Of a stretch of DNA of 64,000 bases, positions 42,928 to 51,318 are shown piece by piece. The stretch's first letter is position 1. Every line of letters begins with the position of its first letter. The position numbers and the translations under genes were made by a program. This stretch comes from Gemmatimonadota bacterium. GTDB taxonomy: Bacteria; Gemmatimonadota; Gemmatimonadetes; Gemmatimonadales; Gemmatimonadaceae. Where the stretch lies: NCBI GenBank assembly GCA_003134685.1, contig PLCA01000003.1:62001-126000 (forward strand), given 5' to 3'. The notes beneath the pieces are model-generated. The model was not told the DNA's origin, ran no database searches, and was given only the letters and a program-made list of their open reading frames with translations.

Positions 42928-44598
42928 TCACATCTGCCGGTACTTGGGCCCGCTCCCGCCTTCCCTAGGCGTCCATCTCGGCCCGATCACATCCGTCGCC
43001 TTACAGTCGATACAGTTAGCGGGGCTGACGACCAGCCGCTCACCGTCCAGCTCGTAAACGCCCGCCGGACACATGTGCGTATACAGCTCCGCGACTTCGG
43101 GCGTGATGTCGGATCCGAGGATGAGGTGCGATGGAATGTCGTCCCTCGTCGCGTTGGCAGACTTGAAAACCGCATCGAGCTTGCTGAAGGTGAGCTTCCC
43201 ATCTGGAACGAATGGCTCCGGCTGCTCCACCTCGCGCGGCATCTCCGCGTCGCTGTGTGACTCGATTTTGCCACCGGGTAACGCACCACCCGTCACCGTC
43301 ATGAGACCGGCCTTGAAACCCGCGACGTAGAAGTTGCTCTCCTGAAATGCGAGGCGCATGTTGCGACGGCGGTAGAGATCCTTCGCGATGAAGCTCCCAT
43401 CCACCATCGCATCGTACGCCTTGAGCGATGCGGACGAAGTGTCTTTTCTTTTCAGCGCATCGAACGCAGCCTGTGCGGCGAAGATGCCCGACTGCATCGC
43501 GTAGTGGATTCCTTTGAGCGACGCGACTTCGACGAAGCCGGCTGAATCACCGACGATCATGAGTCCGTCGCCGTGGCGGCGCTTTGGAATCGCGTAGTAG
43601 CCGCCCTCTGGAATCGTCTTCGCTCCCCACTCAATCATCTCGCCGCTCTCGAGGAGATCGCGGAAAAGCGGATGCAACTTCATCCGCTGCAACATCTCGT
43701 GAACGTCGTCGGACGTGCGCTTGTAGTCGAGCCCGACGACGAGTCCCAGCGCGACGAGATTCCGGCTGAGCGGATACATGAAGCTGCCGCCAAAACAATC
43801 CCTCGGGAGTGGCCAGCCGAGGGTGTGCACGACAGCGTCGAGCGGCTTGAGCGTTTCCCATATCTCCTTCACGCCGAGCGCGAAGATCTGCGGGTTGTCG
43901 GACGAGATCTTCTGCCACTCGAGATACGCCTGCGAGAGAGTTCCGCGCGTTCCCTCCGCCAGCACCGTGATCTGCGCCGTGATGTCGGTCGGTGGGGCGT
44001 AGCCGCTGCCGGGGTCACCACTCCTCGCCAGACCCGAGGGGGCAGTGCGAACGCCAATTACGCGCTGGCCTTCGGCAAAGAGCGACGCCGCCGGGAACCC
44101 GGTGAAAATGTTGACGCCAAGGCCTTCCGCTCTTTCGCCCAGCCAGCGCACGATCTCGCAGATGGACCCGATCTGGTAGCCATGATTCTGCATCGTCGGC
44201 GGCGTCGGGATCCTCACCGCGCGGCTTCCAGTCAGGAAATAGACCCGCTCTCCATCCACCGGCGCGCGGAAGGGAAAATCCTTGTCCTTGAGCTCTGGGA
44301 AGAGCGCTCGAAAGGCGATCGGATTGACGACGGCGCCGGACAGCGAGTGTTCGCCGAGCGCGCCGGCTTTCTCGAGCACGCCGATCTGGACGTCGCCGAG
44401 ATCTCCGCCGGCATCGTTGTCGGCCTTCACCAACCGGGCGAGCGCGATCGCTCCGGCCATACCCGCAGGTCCGCCCCCAACGAAGAGAACATCCATCGGC
44501 ACCGCCTCAGTGTCGGGCGGCTCCGTCAGGATCAGCCGCTCAAGTGGGAGCGGTGCCTGATGCGCGCTTGGGAGAACTTTTCCGGCGCGGGCGGCCAT
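42928..44598 (-). CDS. Electron transfer flavoprotein-quinone oxidoreductase
   Basis: A 556-residue ETF-QO that passes electrons from ETF to the membrane quinone pool. VLFVGGGPAGMAGAIALARL binds FAD, GEHSLSGAVVNP and SGEMIEWGAKTIPEGGYYA are characteristic, GDSAGFVEVASLKGIHYAM forms the C-terminal FAD part, and the ferredoxin-like end has CPAGVYE and NCIDCKATD. Cysteines 510, 529 and 532 are present but residue 535, normally the fourth cluster ligand, is Thr. The ATG overlaps the etfA stop (TGATG). It is the last gene of the etf unit. Confidence 0.95.
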   Translation of the reverse strand: MAARAGKVLPSAHQAPLPLERLILTEPPDTEAVPMDVLFVGGGPAGMAGAIALARLVKADNDAGGDLGDVQIGVLEKAGALGEHSLSGAVVNPIAFRALFPELKDKDFPFRAPVDGERVYFLTGSRAVRIPTPPTMQNHGYQIGSICEIVRWLGERAEGLGVNIFTGFPAASLFAEGQRVIGVRTAPSGLARSGDPGSGYAPPTDITAQITVLAEGTRGTLSQAYLEWQKISSDNPQIFALGVKEIWETLKPLDAVVHTLGWPLPRDCFGGSFMYPLSRNLVALGLVVGLDYKRTSDDVHEMLQRMKLHPLFRDLLESGEMIEWGAKTIPEGGYYAIPKRRHGDGLMIVGDSAGFVEVASLKGIHYAMQSGIFAAQAAFDALKRKDTSSASLKAYDAMVDGSFIAKDLYRRRNMRLAFQESNFYVAGFKAGLMTVTGGALPGGKIESHSDAEMPREVEQPEPFVPDGKLTFSKLDAVFKSANATRDDIPSHLILGSDITPEVAELYTHMCPAGVYELDGERLVVSPANCIDCKATDVIGPRWTPREGGSGPKYRQM

Positions 44599-45587
44599 CA
44601 GTGGTGCTTCTTCGCCTCGCGCACCGCTTCGGTGAGCGCCGGAATCACCTCGAACACGTCGCCGACGATACCGTAGTCGGCAACCTTGAAGATCGGCGCG
44701 TCCTTGTCCCTGTTGACGGCGACGATGGTATTCGAGGTTCGCATGCCCGCCAGGTGCTGCACCGCGCCGGAGATTCCGACCGCGATGTAGAGCTGTGGAC
44801 TCACCAATCGACCCGTTTGTCCGATCTGATCGCTATGCGGCCGCCAGCCGTCGTCGGTGACGGCGCGCGTGGCACCGACCGCCGCATTTCCGAAGGCCGC
44901 GGCGAGGTCTTCGACCATCTTGAAATTCTCCGCCGCCTTGAGACCACGTCCACCGGCGATAACGACCGGAGCCTCGGCGAGATCGAGCTTGCCGCCACCG
45001 CCCTGGCGCGTCTCGATCACTTTCACGCGCGCGGACGCAGGATCGATTGCCGGCTGCGCGTTTTCCACGCGTCCCGCTTTCGCATTCTGGGCCGGAGCGA
45101 TGACGTTTGGACGCATCGCGATCACCGCGGGTTTGGCGGCAATCGCGATCGTCGCAATCACCTTCCCGATGTTCATCGGATGACGGACGACGAGCGAGTC
45201 ACCTTCGATCTCGAACGAGAGAACGTCGGTGACGATGCTGACGCCGAGACGCGCCGCTACTCGCGGCGCGAGATCACGCCCCTGTGCCGACGTGCTGAAT
45301 ATGGCGGCGCGATAGCCGCCCGATTTCATCCGATCCGCGACGGTCGCAGTCGCGACCTCGGGACTGTAGTTGGCGAGACCGGCGTGCTCGACGACAATGA
45401 TTACGTCGGCGCCGTACTGCCCGATCTGCGACGCCTTCGCGGCGATTCCCGGTGGCCCGAGAAGGAGCGCGTGCACTTCCCCGCCGCCCAATTTGTCAGC
45501 GAGCATCCGGGCCGCGGTGACCGCCTCGAGTCCAACTTTTCGCACGTCGGTGCCGCGCGTCTCGACAAAAGCGAAGACGTTCGACAT
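44598..45587 (-). CDS. etfA: Electron transfer flavoprotein alpha subunit
   Basis: A 329-residue EtfA. The C-terminal FAD-binding domain has [50 protein letters not shown] and GAVQHLAGM followed by the [20 protein letters not shown] stretch; these residues hold the redox FAD. ATG at 45587 overlaps the etfB stop by one base (TGATG) and gives the usual MSNVFAFVE start. It forms a heterodimer with EtfB and accepts electrons from acyl-CoA dehydrogenases such as that encoded at 50095-51267. Confidence 0.97.
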   Translation of the reverse strand: MSNVFAFVETRGTDVRKVGLEAVTAARMLADKLGGGEVHALLLGPPGIAAKASQIGQYGADVIIVVEHAGLANYSPEVATATVADRMKSGGYRAAIFSTSAQGRDLAPRVAARLGVSIVTDVLSFEIEGDSLVVRHPMNIGKVIATIAIAAKPAVIAMRPNVIAPAQNAKAGRVENAQPAIDPASARVKVIETRQGGGGKLDLAEAPVVIAGGRGLKAAENFKMVEDLAAAFGNAAVGATRAVTDDGWRPHSDQIGQTGRLVSPQLYIAVGISGAVQHLAGMRTSNTIVAVNRDKDAPIFKVADYGIVGDVFEVIPALTEAVREAKKHH

Positions 45588-46339
45588 CAGAGAACCTTCG
45601 CCTCGGTCTGCAGGAGCCTGACCAGCTCCGGCACCGCCGCCGCACCCTCGCCGACAATCCTCCCAGCCTTTCGCTCGGCGGGGAGCTCGAGCTTCCTTAC
45701 AGTGATTTGTGGCTCTGCGAGCAGAGCAGGTTTGATTTGGAGCGGCTTCTTCTTGGCCGCCATTATTCCCTTGAGCGACGGCAGGCGCGCGGCATTGAGA
45801 CCTTCGTCGACTGTGAGGACCGCGGGGAGCGGGAATTCGACGATTTCCTGCGCGCCTTCCAGCTCCCGCTTCGCCGTGCCCTTGCCATTCGCGATCTCGA
45901 GCGAAGAGATGGCGGTGACGCACGGAAGTCCGAGCAGCTCGGCCGCCATGGGGCCGACGACTCCGTTGGACGAATCGGGAGACATTTTTCCGAAGAGAAT
46001 CAGATCGTAGCCGCCGGTTTTGAGCTCCGCCGACAGCGCCTTAGCGATCGCGAGTCCATCGAACGGGACCTTGTCGGCCTTGATCTGAATTCCCCGGTCG
46101 GCGCCCATGCTCAGCGCCTTCCGGATGGTCTCCTGTACCACATCCGGGCCGAGGGAGATCACCGTAACCTCGCTCCCGGCATTCTTATCCTTCAACTGCA
46201 GCGCGGCTTCCACCGCCCACGCGTCGAAATCGTTGATATCGAACTTGAGGCCGCCCTGATCTACCGAAATGTTGTCCGCACCGATTCGGAAGCGGACATC
46301 CATGTCGGGAACCCGCTTGACGCACACGGCAATCTTCAC
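45587..46339 (-). CDS. etfB: Electron transfer flavoprotein beta subunit
   Basis: A 250-residue EtfB. MKIAVCVKRVPDMDVRFRI starts the nucleotide-binding fold, FDINDFDAWAVEAALQLKD follows, and LTVDEGLNAARLPSLKGIM leads into the recognition-loop cluster AAKKKPL, whose lysines (196-198) correspond to those methylated by METTL20 in mitochondria. The subunit contacts partner dehydrogenases and binds AMP. It heads the etfB-etfA-ETF-QO unit and has a TGTGA-N6-TCACA palindrome just upstream. Confidence 0.97.
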   Translation of the reverse strand: MKIAVCVKRVPDMDVRFRIGADNISVDQGGLKFDINDFDAWAVEAALQLKDKNAGSEVTVISLGPDVVQETIRKALSMGADRGIQIKADKVPFDGLAIAKALSAELKTGGYDLILFGKMSPDSSNGVVGPMAAELLGLPCVTAISSLEIANGKGTAKRELEGAQEIVEFPLPAVLTVDEGLNAARLPSLKGIMAAKKKPLQIKPALLAEPQITVRKLELPAERKAGRIVGEGAAAVPELVRLLQTEAKVL

Positions 46340-46352
46340 CGCGGAATCTCCA

Positions 46353-46368
46353 TGTGAATGATTTCACA
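46353..46368. promoter_or_regulatory. CRP/FNR-like palindrome TGTGA-N6-TCACA before etfB
   Basis: The site ATGTGA-ATGATT-TCACAT has perfect six-base arms (46352-46369), identical in form to the CRP-family consensus. It ends 14 bp before the etfB start codon, which is downstream of where a promoter -10 would lie, so repression is the more natural reading. A TAGTAT/TATCTT stretch just upstream could be the -10. Confidence 0.6.
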
Positions 46369-46456
46369 TAAAGATACTACTAGCCATTGTGCGCGTCCTC
46401 TAATTGTGCGCGTCCTCAGGACCTCTGGCGGAACGGGCCGCGGGCTATAACAAGTA

Positions 46457-46557
46457 GGGTTCGGACGCCTCTCGCGTCCGAACCCCTTCGCTCCGCTTCG
46501 ACTGCAGTCGACGAAGAGTATACAACCCGGCGCTCAGACTTGCGTCAGACTGGGTTC
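46457..46557. repeat. Intergenic structured repeat, copy 1
   Basis: About 100 bp related to the element at 49994-50092. It contains a 12-bp stem (46457-46468 with 46474-46485, loop CTCTC), a 14-bp palindrome (46498-46511) and a GCGTCAGAC block (46542-46550). The last codons and stop of the large CPBP gene fall inside it. It may act as a terminator or REP-like element. Confidence 0.7.
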
Positions 46558-49500
46558 GGTCGCTCCGCGCTTTCGCGCCGTTTGATGCGCGATCACCGCG
46601 ACGAGCGCTGAGGCGACGAGGACCGCGAGCGCGCCCGCGCCGCGTGTCTGCCCCACCGGCCCATAGGCGGCGTTGCGCAGACCGCCCAACCCCTGGAATG
46701 CCAGCGCCGCGACGATCCAGGACCAGCCGGACAGCGAGCCCCAGACAACGAGCGCGGTCGACACTACGGCCAGGCCGACAATGGCCATCGCCACGCCCGC
46801 GGGATCGATGTCGACGTCGCTGACTGGGCCGGACGTCCACGCCAACACACCCACCATCACCGCGACCGCCAGGACAAGGAGCGCTCGCAGGCTCCAGCGC
46901 GGCGTGAGTCCCGCGACGACGAGTAACGGGATGCCGGCCAGCGCAACCATCATCAGCGCATTCGCTGGTATGTCGGCGATGCCCGCAAATAATGGCGACA
47001 CCTCATTGAGCATCGTCATCGGTGGGCGAGGCATGCCGGTTCGGGGGATGAGCGCATCCAGGTGTGTCATCGCGTAGGTGATGCCGCCTAGTCCGAGCCC
47101 AGTGATCAGCATGTCATTGCTAGTCGACCTGGATGGCTCGCCCGGAAACATCGGAATTCCTACGCGTCGTCTCATGGCGCTGAGAGCGAGCCACAGGCCG
47201 AGGATAAACAGTATCAACGGGATCGACAGGATGAACCCGAGCGCGGTAGTTCCGATGAAGTTGCCCCAGGTCTGCGTCGTGTCGTACGAGAAGAGCCGCG
47301 ACGGCAGGGAGTTGAGGCCGCTCAGTGTCGTGAGCAGGACGAGCCCGCCCAGGGAAATGAGAGTGTCCTTTCGACTGAGCGTCCCGTCGTCCAGCACGAT
47401 CGGGCGGCGGCGCTTGACGACGATCGCGCCTGTCACCACCAGTCCCAATAGGAGCAGAATGGTCACGCCCCCGCTCAACATCCGATTTGTCTGTCGCGCA
47501 CGGTCAGCGCGGAGAAATGCTTCCGGCAATTCCACGCCGCGTCGCGCCACGAGGGGCTCGTCCCCGGCGATCTGCACCCACGCATGCGCGGCCGCACCGT
47601 CCGGCAGCTTCACAGCCGTGTCCGTGTAAGTGATCGTGGCGTCGCGTCTCGCGGGGCGTGCTGTCTCCTTGACCTCCGATTCCTTGAGCTTGGATGTGTC
47701 TCTCCCTTCACGCGCGAGAGATGCGAGCGCGATACGGCGAAGGGCCGCGGAATCGGCCGAACCGCGGGGCGCGGAATCCGGAACGAGATGGCGTGTGTCG
47801 AGCGGCCTGCCGTCCGGCCACAGCCTGACGCGCCATTCCTCGGTGCGCTGCGCCGCGCTGCCCTTCGTGTGGACGTAGCGGACCGTCCACCACGTGGGCG
47901 GCTCATATGTGGACGCGAACCGCTGCGCCTCGGGCACCAGCTTGTGTTGGCGCAGAAACCGCGGCCACGCGTCGAGCGTGTCCGCCCCTGTCCCGGTGAG
48001 GCGCGTCCAGCCGGCCGGATTTCCACCGTGCGAGAGCAGCATCGAGTCGGCCGCGACAAGGACACGGTGGCGGTCGGCCGTGAACTGCGGGCCAAGTGTG
48101 GGCTTGGGCGGACGAGCTATAGCGACGATGACGCCGGCAACGGCGGCCGCCACCGCGAGCCGGCGTGCCCGCGCCGCGATTACGCCCGGCTGTCTCGCGG
48201 TGATCGGAGTCCGCGGTTCCTCCACGGCGACACGCGTCCACGCCCCGAACCGGGCGTCCTCCGGAGCCGTTGTGAAGCCACGCTGCCGCGCCCATCGCCA
48301 CAACACCACGAGGGCCGGGGCCAGCAGCACGAGCAGGATGATCGCAGCCGAGACCCGGTATTCGACGGAGCTTCCCGTCGCGGCGAATATCCCGAACAAC
48401 ACGAGATCGTACACGAAATGCGCGATCACGGTGACGATAAGCCCGAAGTTGATGAACAGCACAGCCCAGAAGCAGGCGTCGAGAAAGAGCTCCACGCCAC
48501 GCGAATACGGAGGCCACGATTCGTAGTTCGCGTGCGCGAAGCCGAAGATGAGCGCCGTCGCGACGACTCCCGCCGCCAACCACCACCGGCGCCCGGCACG
48601 TCGCCCAATCCAGAGCGAGAGCAGGGAGAGCGGGAGCGCGCGGAAGAGCGACTCTTCCCACACCCCGGCATTTACCGACGCCGCGATGCCCGATATCCAT
48701 GGCATCGGCGACGCGATCTGGTTTGGATCGTCGAGCAGCTCGCTCGGCACCCACCAACCGAACAACGTTCGCGTCACCAAATAGAAAATCGCGACGTAGG
48801 CGAACCCGATCGCGGCCACGGCGTAGCCGCATCCAACACGGGACGCGACCTCCCTCGTGCCACGGTACCGCCACAGCTTCCACCAATCGAGATGCCGCGG
48901 GAACCCATGCCGGGTGGATGCCTCTGCCGCGGCAAGCGTGAAGCCGACGAGCAGCGCGGTCGAGAGGCCAGCCAACAACGCAAAAAGGAGCTGCGTCGCC
49001 TGGAAGGTGGCGGGCAACATCGCGGTATCGTACGAGAACCAGCTCCCCGGCATCTCGTTGATCCCCGCGGCGAGCGCGAGCGCGCCGATCACCGCGCCCA
49101 CCACCATCGGCTCGCGCCAGCGGACGCTGGTCTCGCGCGCAAATCGGCTGAGGACGACGATGCCGACGATAGCTATTCCGAGAAACCCCAGAGTGGCCAG
49201 CAGCGCGAGCAGCTCATTCCACGACCGCATCTCGGCGTACCGCCGGCGAAACGACTCGGGAATCTCGACAAACGGCCGGACGCGAGCCGGGGTGTCGCCG
49301 GCGATTCCGACTTCCGCGCGGATAGGCGCGCCGCCAATGCGTCGGTCGACACGCTCGAACGTATAAGTGCGGTCGATCCGGCCGCTGGTCTTCTTCGTTT
49401 CGTACGATGCGGTGACAAGCTTCCAGCGGTTCGCGCTACCGTCGATCCAGGTATTCAGCGCAATCTCCGCCAGGCGTTGGCCGGAGTCAGCGCTCACGGT

Positions 49501-49914
49501 CGGCCGACGATCCGCGTCGGAGAGCTTTCGCTCGAACCCGATAATGCGGCCGTCGGGCGCGAATTGGACGCGCGCTTCCCGTGGGTCGCCCGGAACGAAC
49601 GCGCGGACCGACCAGGTAAAGGGCGCGACGTCTTTGCCGCGAACCAGAGCGTTCAGAGAATCGTGACCGCCGCCGGCCAGCTCGACAAACGTGCGGAGCG
49701 AGTCGTTCCCTTCAAAGCGAACCGCGGTTCGCGCCCCTGCGGGCGCGAGGGAGTGAACGCGAAAAAAAGAATCGGCGCGAGCGAGCGCGACGTCTCTGGT
49801 GAGGGACTGCTGGAGCGCGACGATCGGAAGGGCGCGCGGAAAGAGCCACGCCGCGGTGGCCGCCGCGACGACGGCGATCGACACTACCAGGATCGCAACT
49901 CTGGAACGGGTCAG
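46534..49914 (-). CDS. Tandem-duplicated CPBP-family intramembrane protease-like protein
   Basis: About 1126 residues in two homologous halves, offset by about 578 residues. Each half has a soluble domain (AGDTP and PESFRRR near 205-225; AGDEP and PEAFLRA near 783-803), then a membrane domain with FSYD (293-296; 875-878). The first membrane domain holds the CPBP motifs EESLFR (420-425), FGFAH and HFVYD. The second has MVALAG at the equivalent place, so it should be inactive. CTG at 49914 follows AGGAG by 7 nt and gives an N-terminal helix with basic residues; GTG at 49884 is the conventional alternative. Substrate unknown. Confidence 0.85.
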   Translation of the reverse strand: MTRSRVAILVVSIAVVAAATAAWLFPRALPIVALQQSLTRDVALARADSFFRVHSLAPAGARTAVRFEGNDSLRTFVELAGGGHDSLNALVRGKDVAPFTWSVRAFVPGDPREARVQFAPDGRIIGFERKLSDADRRPTVSADSGQRLAEIALNTWIDGSANRWKLVTASYETKKTSGRIDRTYTFERVDRRIGGAPIRAEVGIAGDTPARVRPFVEIPESFRRRYAEMRSWNELLALLATLGFLGIAIVGIVVLSRFARETSVRWREPMVVGAVIGALALAAGINEMPGSWFSYDTAMLPATFQATQLLFALLAGLSTALLVGFTLAAAEASTRHGFPRHLDWWKLWRYRGTREVASRVGCGYAVAAIGFAYVAIFYLVTRTLFGWWVPSELLDDPNQIASPMPWISGIAASVNAGVWEESLFRALPLSLLSLWIGRRAGRRWWLAAGVVATALIFGFAHANYESWPPYSRGVELFLDACFWAVLFINFGLIVTVIAHFVYDLVLFGIFAATGSSVEYRVSAAIILLVLLAPALVVLWRWARQRGFTTAPEDARFGAWTRVAVEEPRTPITARQPGVIAARARRLAVAAAVAGVIVAIARPPKPTLGPQFTADRHRVLVAADSMLLSHGGNPAGWTRLTGTGADTLDAWPRFLRQHKLVPEAQRFASTYEPPTWWTVRYVHTKGSAAQRTEEWRVRLWPDGRPLDTRHLVPDSAPRGSADSAALRRIALASLAREGRDTSKLKESEVKETARPARRDATITYTDTAVKLPDGAAAHAWVQIAGDEPLVARRGVELPEAFLRADRARQTNRMLSGGVTILLLLGLVVTGAIVVKRRRPIVLDDGTLSRKDTLISLGGLVLLTTLSGLNSLPSRLFSYDTTQTWGNFIGTTALGFILSIPLILFILGLWLALSAMRRRVGIPMFPGEPSRSTSNDMLITGLGLGGITYAMTHLDALIPRTGMPRPPMTMLNEVSPLFAGIADIPANALMMVALAGIPLLVVAGLTPRWSLRALLVLAVAVMVGVLAWTSGPVSDVDIDPAGVAMAIVGLAVVSTALVVWGSLSGWSWIVAALAFQGLGGLRNAAYGPVGQTRGAGALAVLVASALVAVIAHQTARKRGATEPSLTQV

Positions 49915-49993
49915 GCTAGGGCTCCTCAGGGGTTAGGGGATGTGGCAGGACACGCCATGAGATGCTAGGCCCGCAACCGACTAAGGCGGAGAA

Positions 49994-50092
49994 GGGTCCG
50001 AACGCCTCTCGCGTCCGGACCCTTTCGCTCCGCTCGACAGCTGTCGGCGAATACTACAATCCCACCGTCAGATGTGCGTCAGACACGCTTCG
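49994..50092. repeat. Intergenic structured repeat, copy 2
   Basis: The second copy of the element at 46457-46557, same orientation. Stem 49994-50005 with 50011-50022 (one A-C mismatch), loop CTCTC, palindrome CGACAGCTGTCG at 50035-50046 and GCGTCAGAC at 50076-50084. Compared with copy 1, one base pair changes in each hairpin on both arms. It directly follows the acyl-CoA dehydrogenase stop. Confidence 0.7.
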
Positions 50093-50094
50093 TT

Positions 50095-51267
50095 TCACTC
50101 GAATGCGCTCAATCCGGTCACTGCTTGCCCCAATATCAGAGTATGAATGTCGTGGGTGCCCTCGTACGTGTACACACTCTCCAGGTTAGCCATGTGCCGC
50201 ATCGACGAGTATTCAGCAAGTATGCCATTTGCGCCCAGTAGCCGGCGCGCTTCACGAGCGATATCGGTGGCCGCGCTCACATTGTTGCGCTTGGCCAGTG
50301 ACACCTGCTGCGGGGTGAAGGTCCCAGCATCCTTGAGCCGCCCAAGATGAAGACAGAGTAGCTCGCCCTTTACGAGCTCCGTCAGCATTTCGGCCAGCCG
50401 CTGCTGCTGCAGCTGGAAGCCTCCGATCGGCTTACCGAACATCACTCTGTTGCCGGCGTAAGCGAGCGCTTCCTCGTAGCACGCCTGCGCCGCTCCCATG
50501 GCACCCCATGCGATGCCGTAACGAGCCTGCGTGAGGCACATGAGGGGACTCTTGATGCCGCCCGTCTTGGGCAGCAGCGCCGTGGCCGGCACTTTCACAT
50601 CCTGGAGCACCAGCTCGCTCGTGTCCGAGGCGCGCAGCGACAGCTTTCCCTTCTGGTCCTTCGCCGTGAACCCCGGCGCGTCGGTCGGAACTATGAACCC
50701 GCGGATCGACTTGTCGCTTTTGTCGTCTCCCGTCTTGGCCCAGATGATCGCGACCTGAGCGGTGGATCCATTCGTGATCCACATCTTGGCGCCGTTGATG
50801 ACCCAGCTTCCGTCCTTCTGCTCGCGGGCGCGGGTGATCATCCCCGACGGGTTCGACCCATAATCGGGCTCGGTCAATCCGAAGCATCCAATTATCTCGC
50901 CGCTAGCCATTTTCGGGAGATAGTGGCGCTTTTGCTCCTCGGAACCGAAGGCGTAAACCGGATACATCACCAGAGCGCCCTGCACGGAAGCGAAAGAGCG
51001 CACGCCCGAATCGCCTCGCTCCAGCTCGTGCATGATCAGCCCATACGCGACGTTGTTGAGGCCGGCGCACCCGTACTCCTCGGGCAAGTTTGCCCCGAAC
51101 ATACCCAGCTTTGCCATCTCCGGCACCAGCTCCTTCGGGAATCTTCCTTCTATGTAGCAGTCGCCGATGATGGGCAGAACTTTTTCATCGACGAACGCGC
51201 GAATCGTGTCACGGACGGCGCGCTCCTCTTCGGAGAGCACGGAATCGAGATTGTAGAAATCGGTCAT
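50095..51267 (-). CDS. Acyl-CoA dehydrogenase, glutaryl-CoA dehydrogenase-like
   Basis: A 390-residue flavoenzyme. CFGLTEPDYGSNPSGMITRA and WVINGAKMWITNGSTA bind FAD and substrate, YGIAWGAMGAAQACYEEAL is in the C-terminal domain, and YEGTHDIHTLILGQAVTGLS contains the catalytic Glu of the glutaryl-CoA dehydrogenase subgroup. It oxidises an acyl-CoA and hands electrons to EtfAB. The exact substrate is uncertain; decarboxylating glutaryl-CoA dehydrogenase is the best guess. It starts 51 bp from the SprT-like gene. Confidence 0.92.
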   Translation of the reverse strand: MTDFYNLDSVLSEEERAVRDTIRAFVDEKVLPIIGDCYIEGRFPKELVPEMAKLGMFGANLPEEYGCAGLNNVAYGLIMHELERGDSGVRSFASVQGALVMYPVYAFGSEEQKRHYLPKMASGEIIGCFGLTEPDYGSNPSGMITRAREQKDGSWVINGAKMWITNGSTAQVAIIWAKTGDDKSDKSIRGFIVPTDAPGFTAKDQKGKLSLRASDTSELVLQDVKVPATALLPKTGGIKSPLMCLTQARYGIAWGAMGAAQACYEEALAYAGNRVMFGKPIGGFQLQQQRLAEMLTELVKGELLCLHLGRLKDAGTFTPQQVSLAKRNNVSAATDIAREARRLLGANGILAEYSSMRHMANLESVYTYEGTHDIHTLILGQAVTGLSAFE

Positions 51268-51318
51268 GGCAGAAAGTTAGCTCCGATAAGAGCGGAAGAC
51301 CCACTCTGAGGTTGCCTA

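Noticed and set aside
44544-46010. A 488-codon open frame on the + strand opposite etfA/etfB
   Set aside because: EtfA and EtfB are unambiguous on the other strand; composition is typical of an antisense artefact.
47584-49968. A 794-codon open frame on the + strand opposite the CPBP gene
   Set aside because: Arg/Pro/Asp-rich composition without domains; it is the antisense shadow of a high-GC gene whose own protein shows clear motifs and helices.
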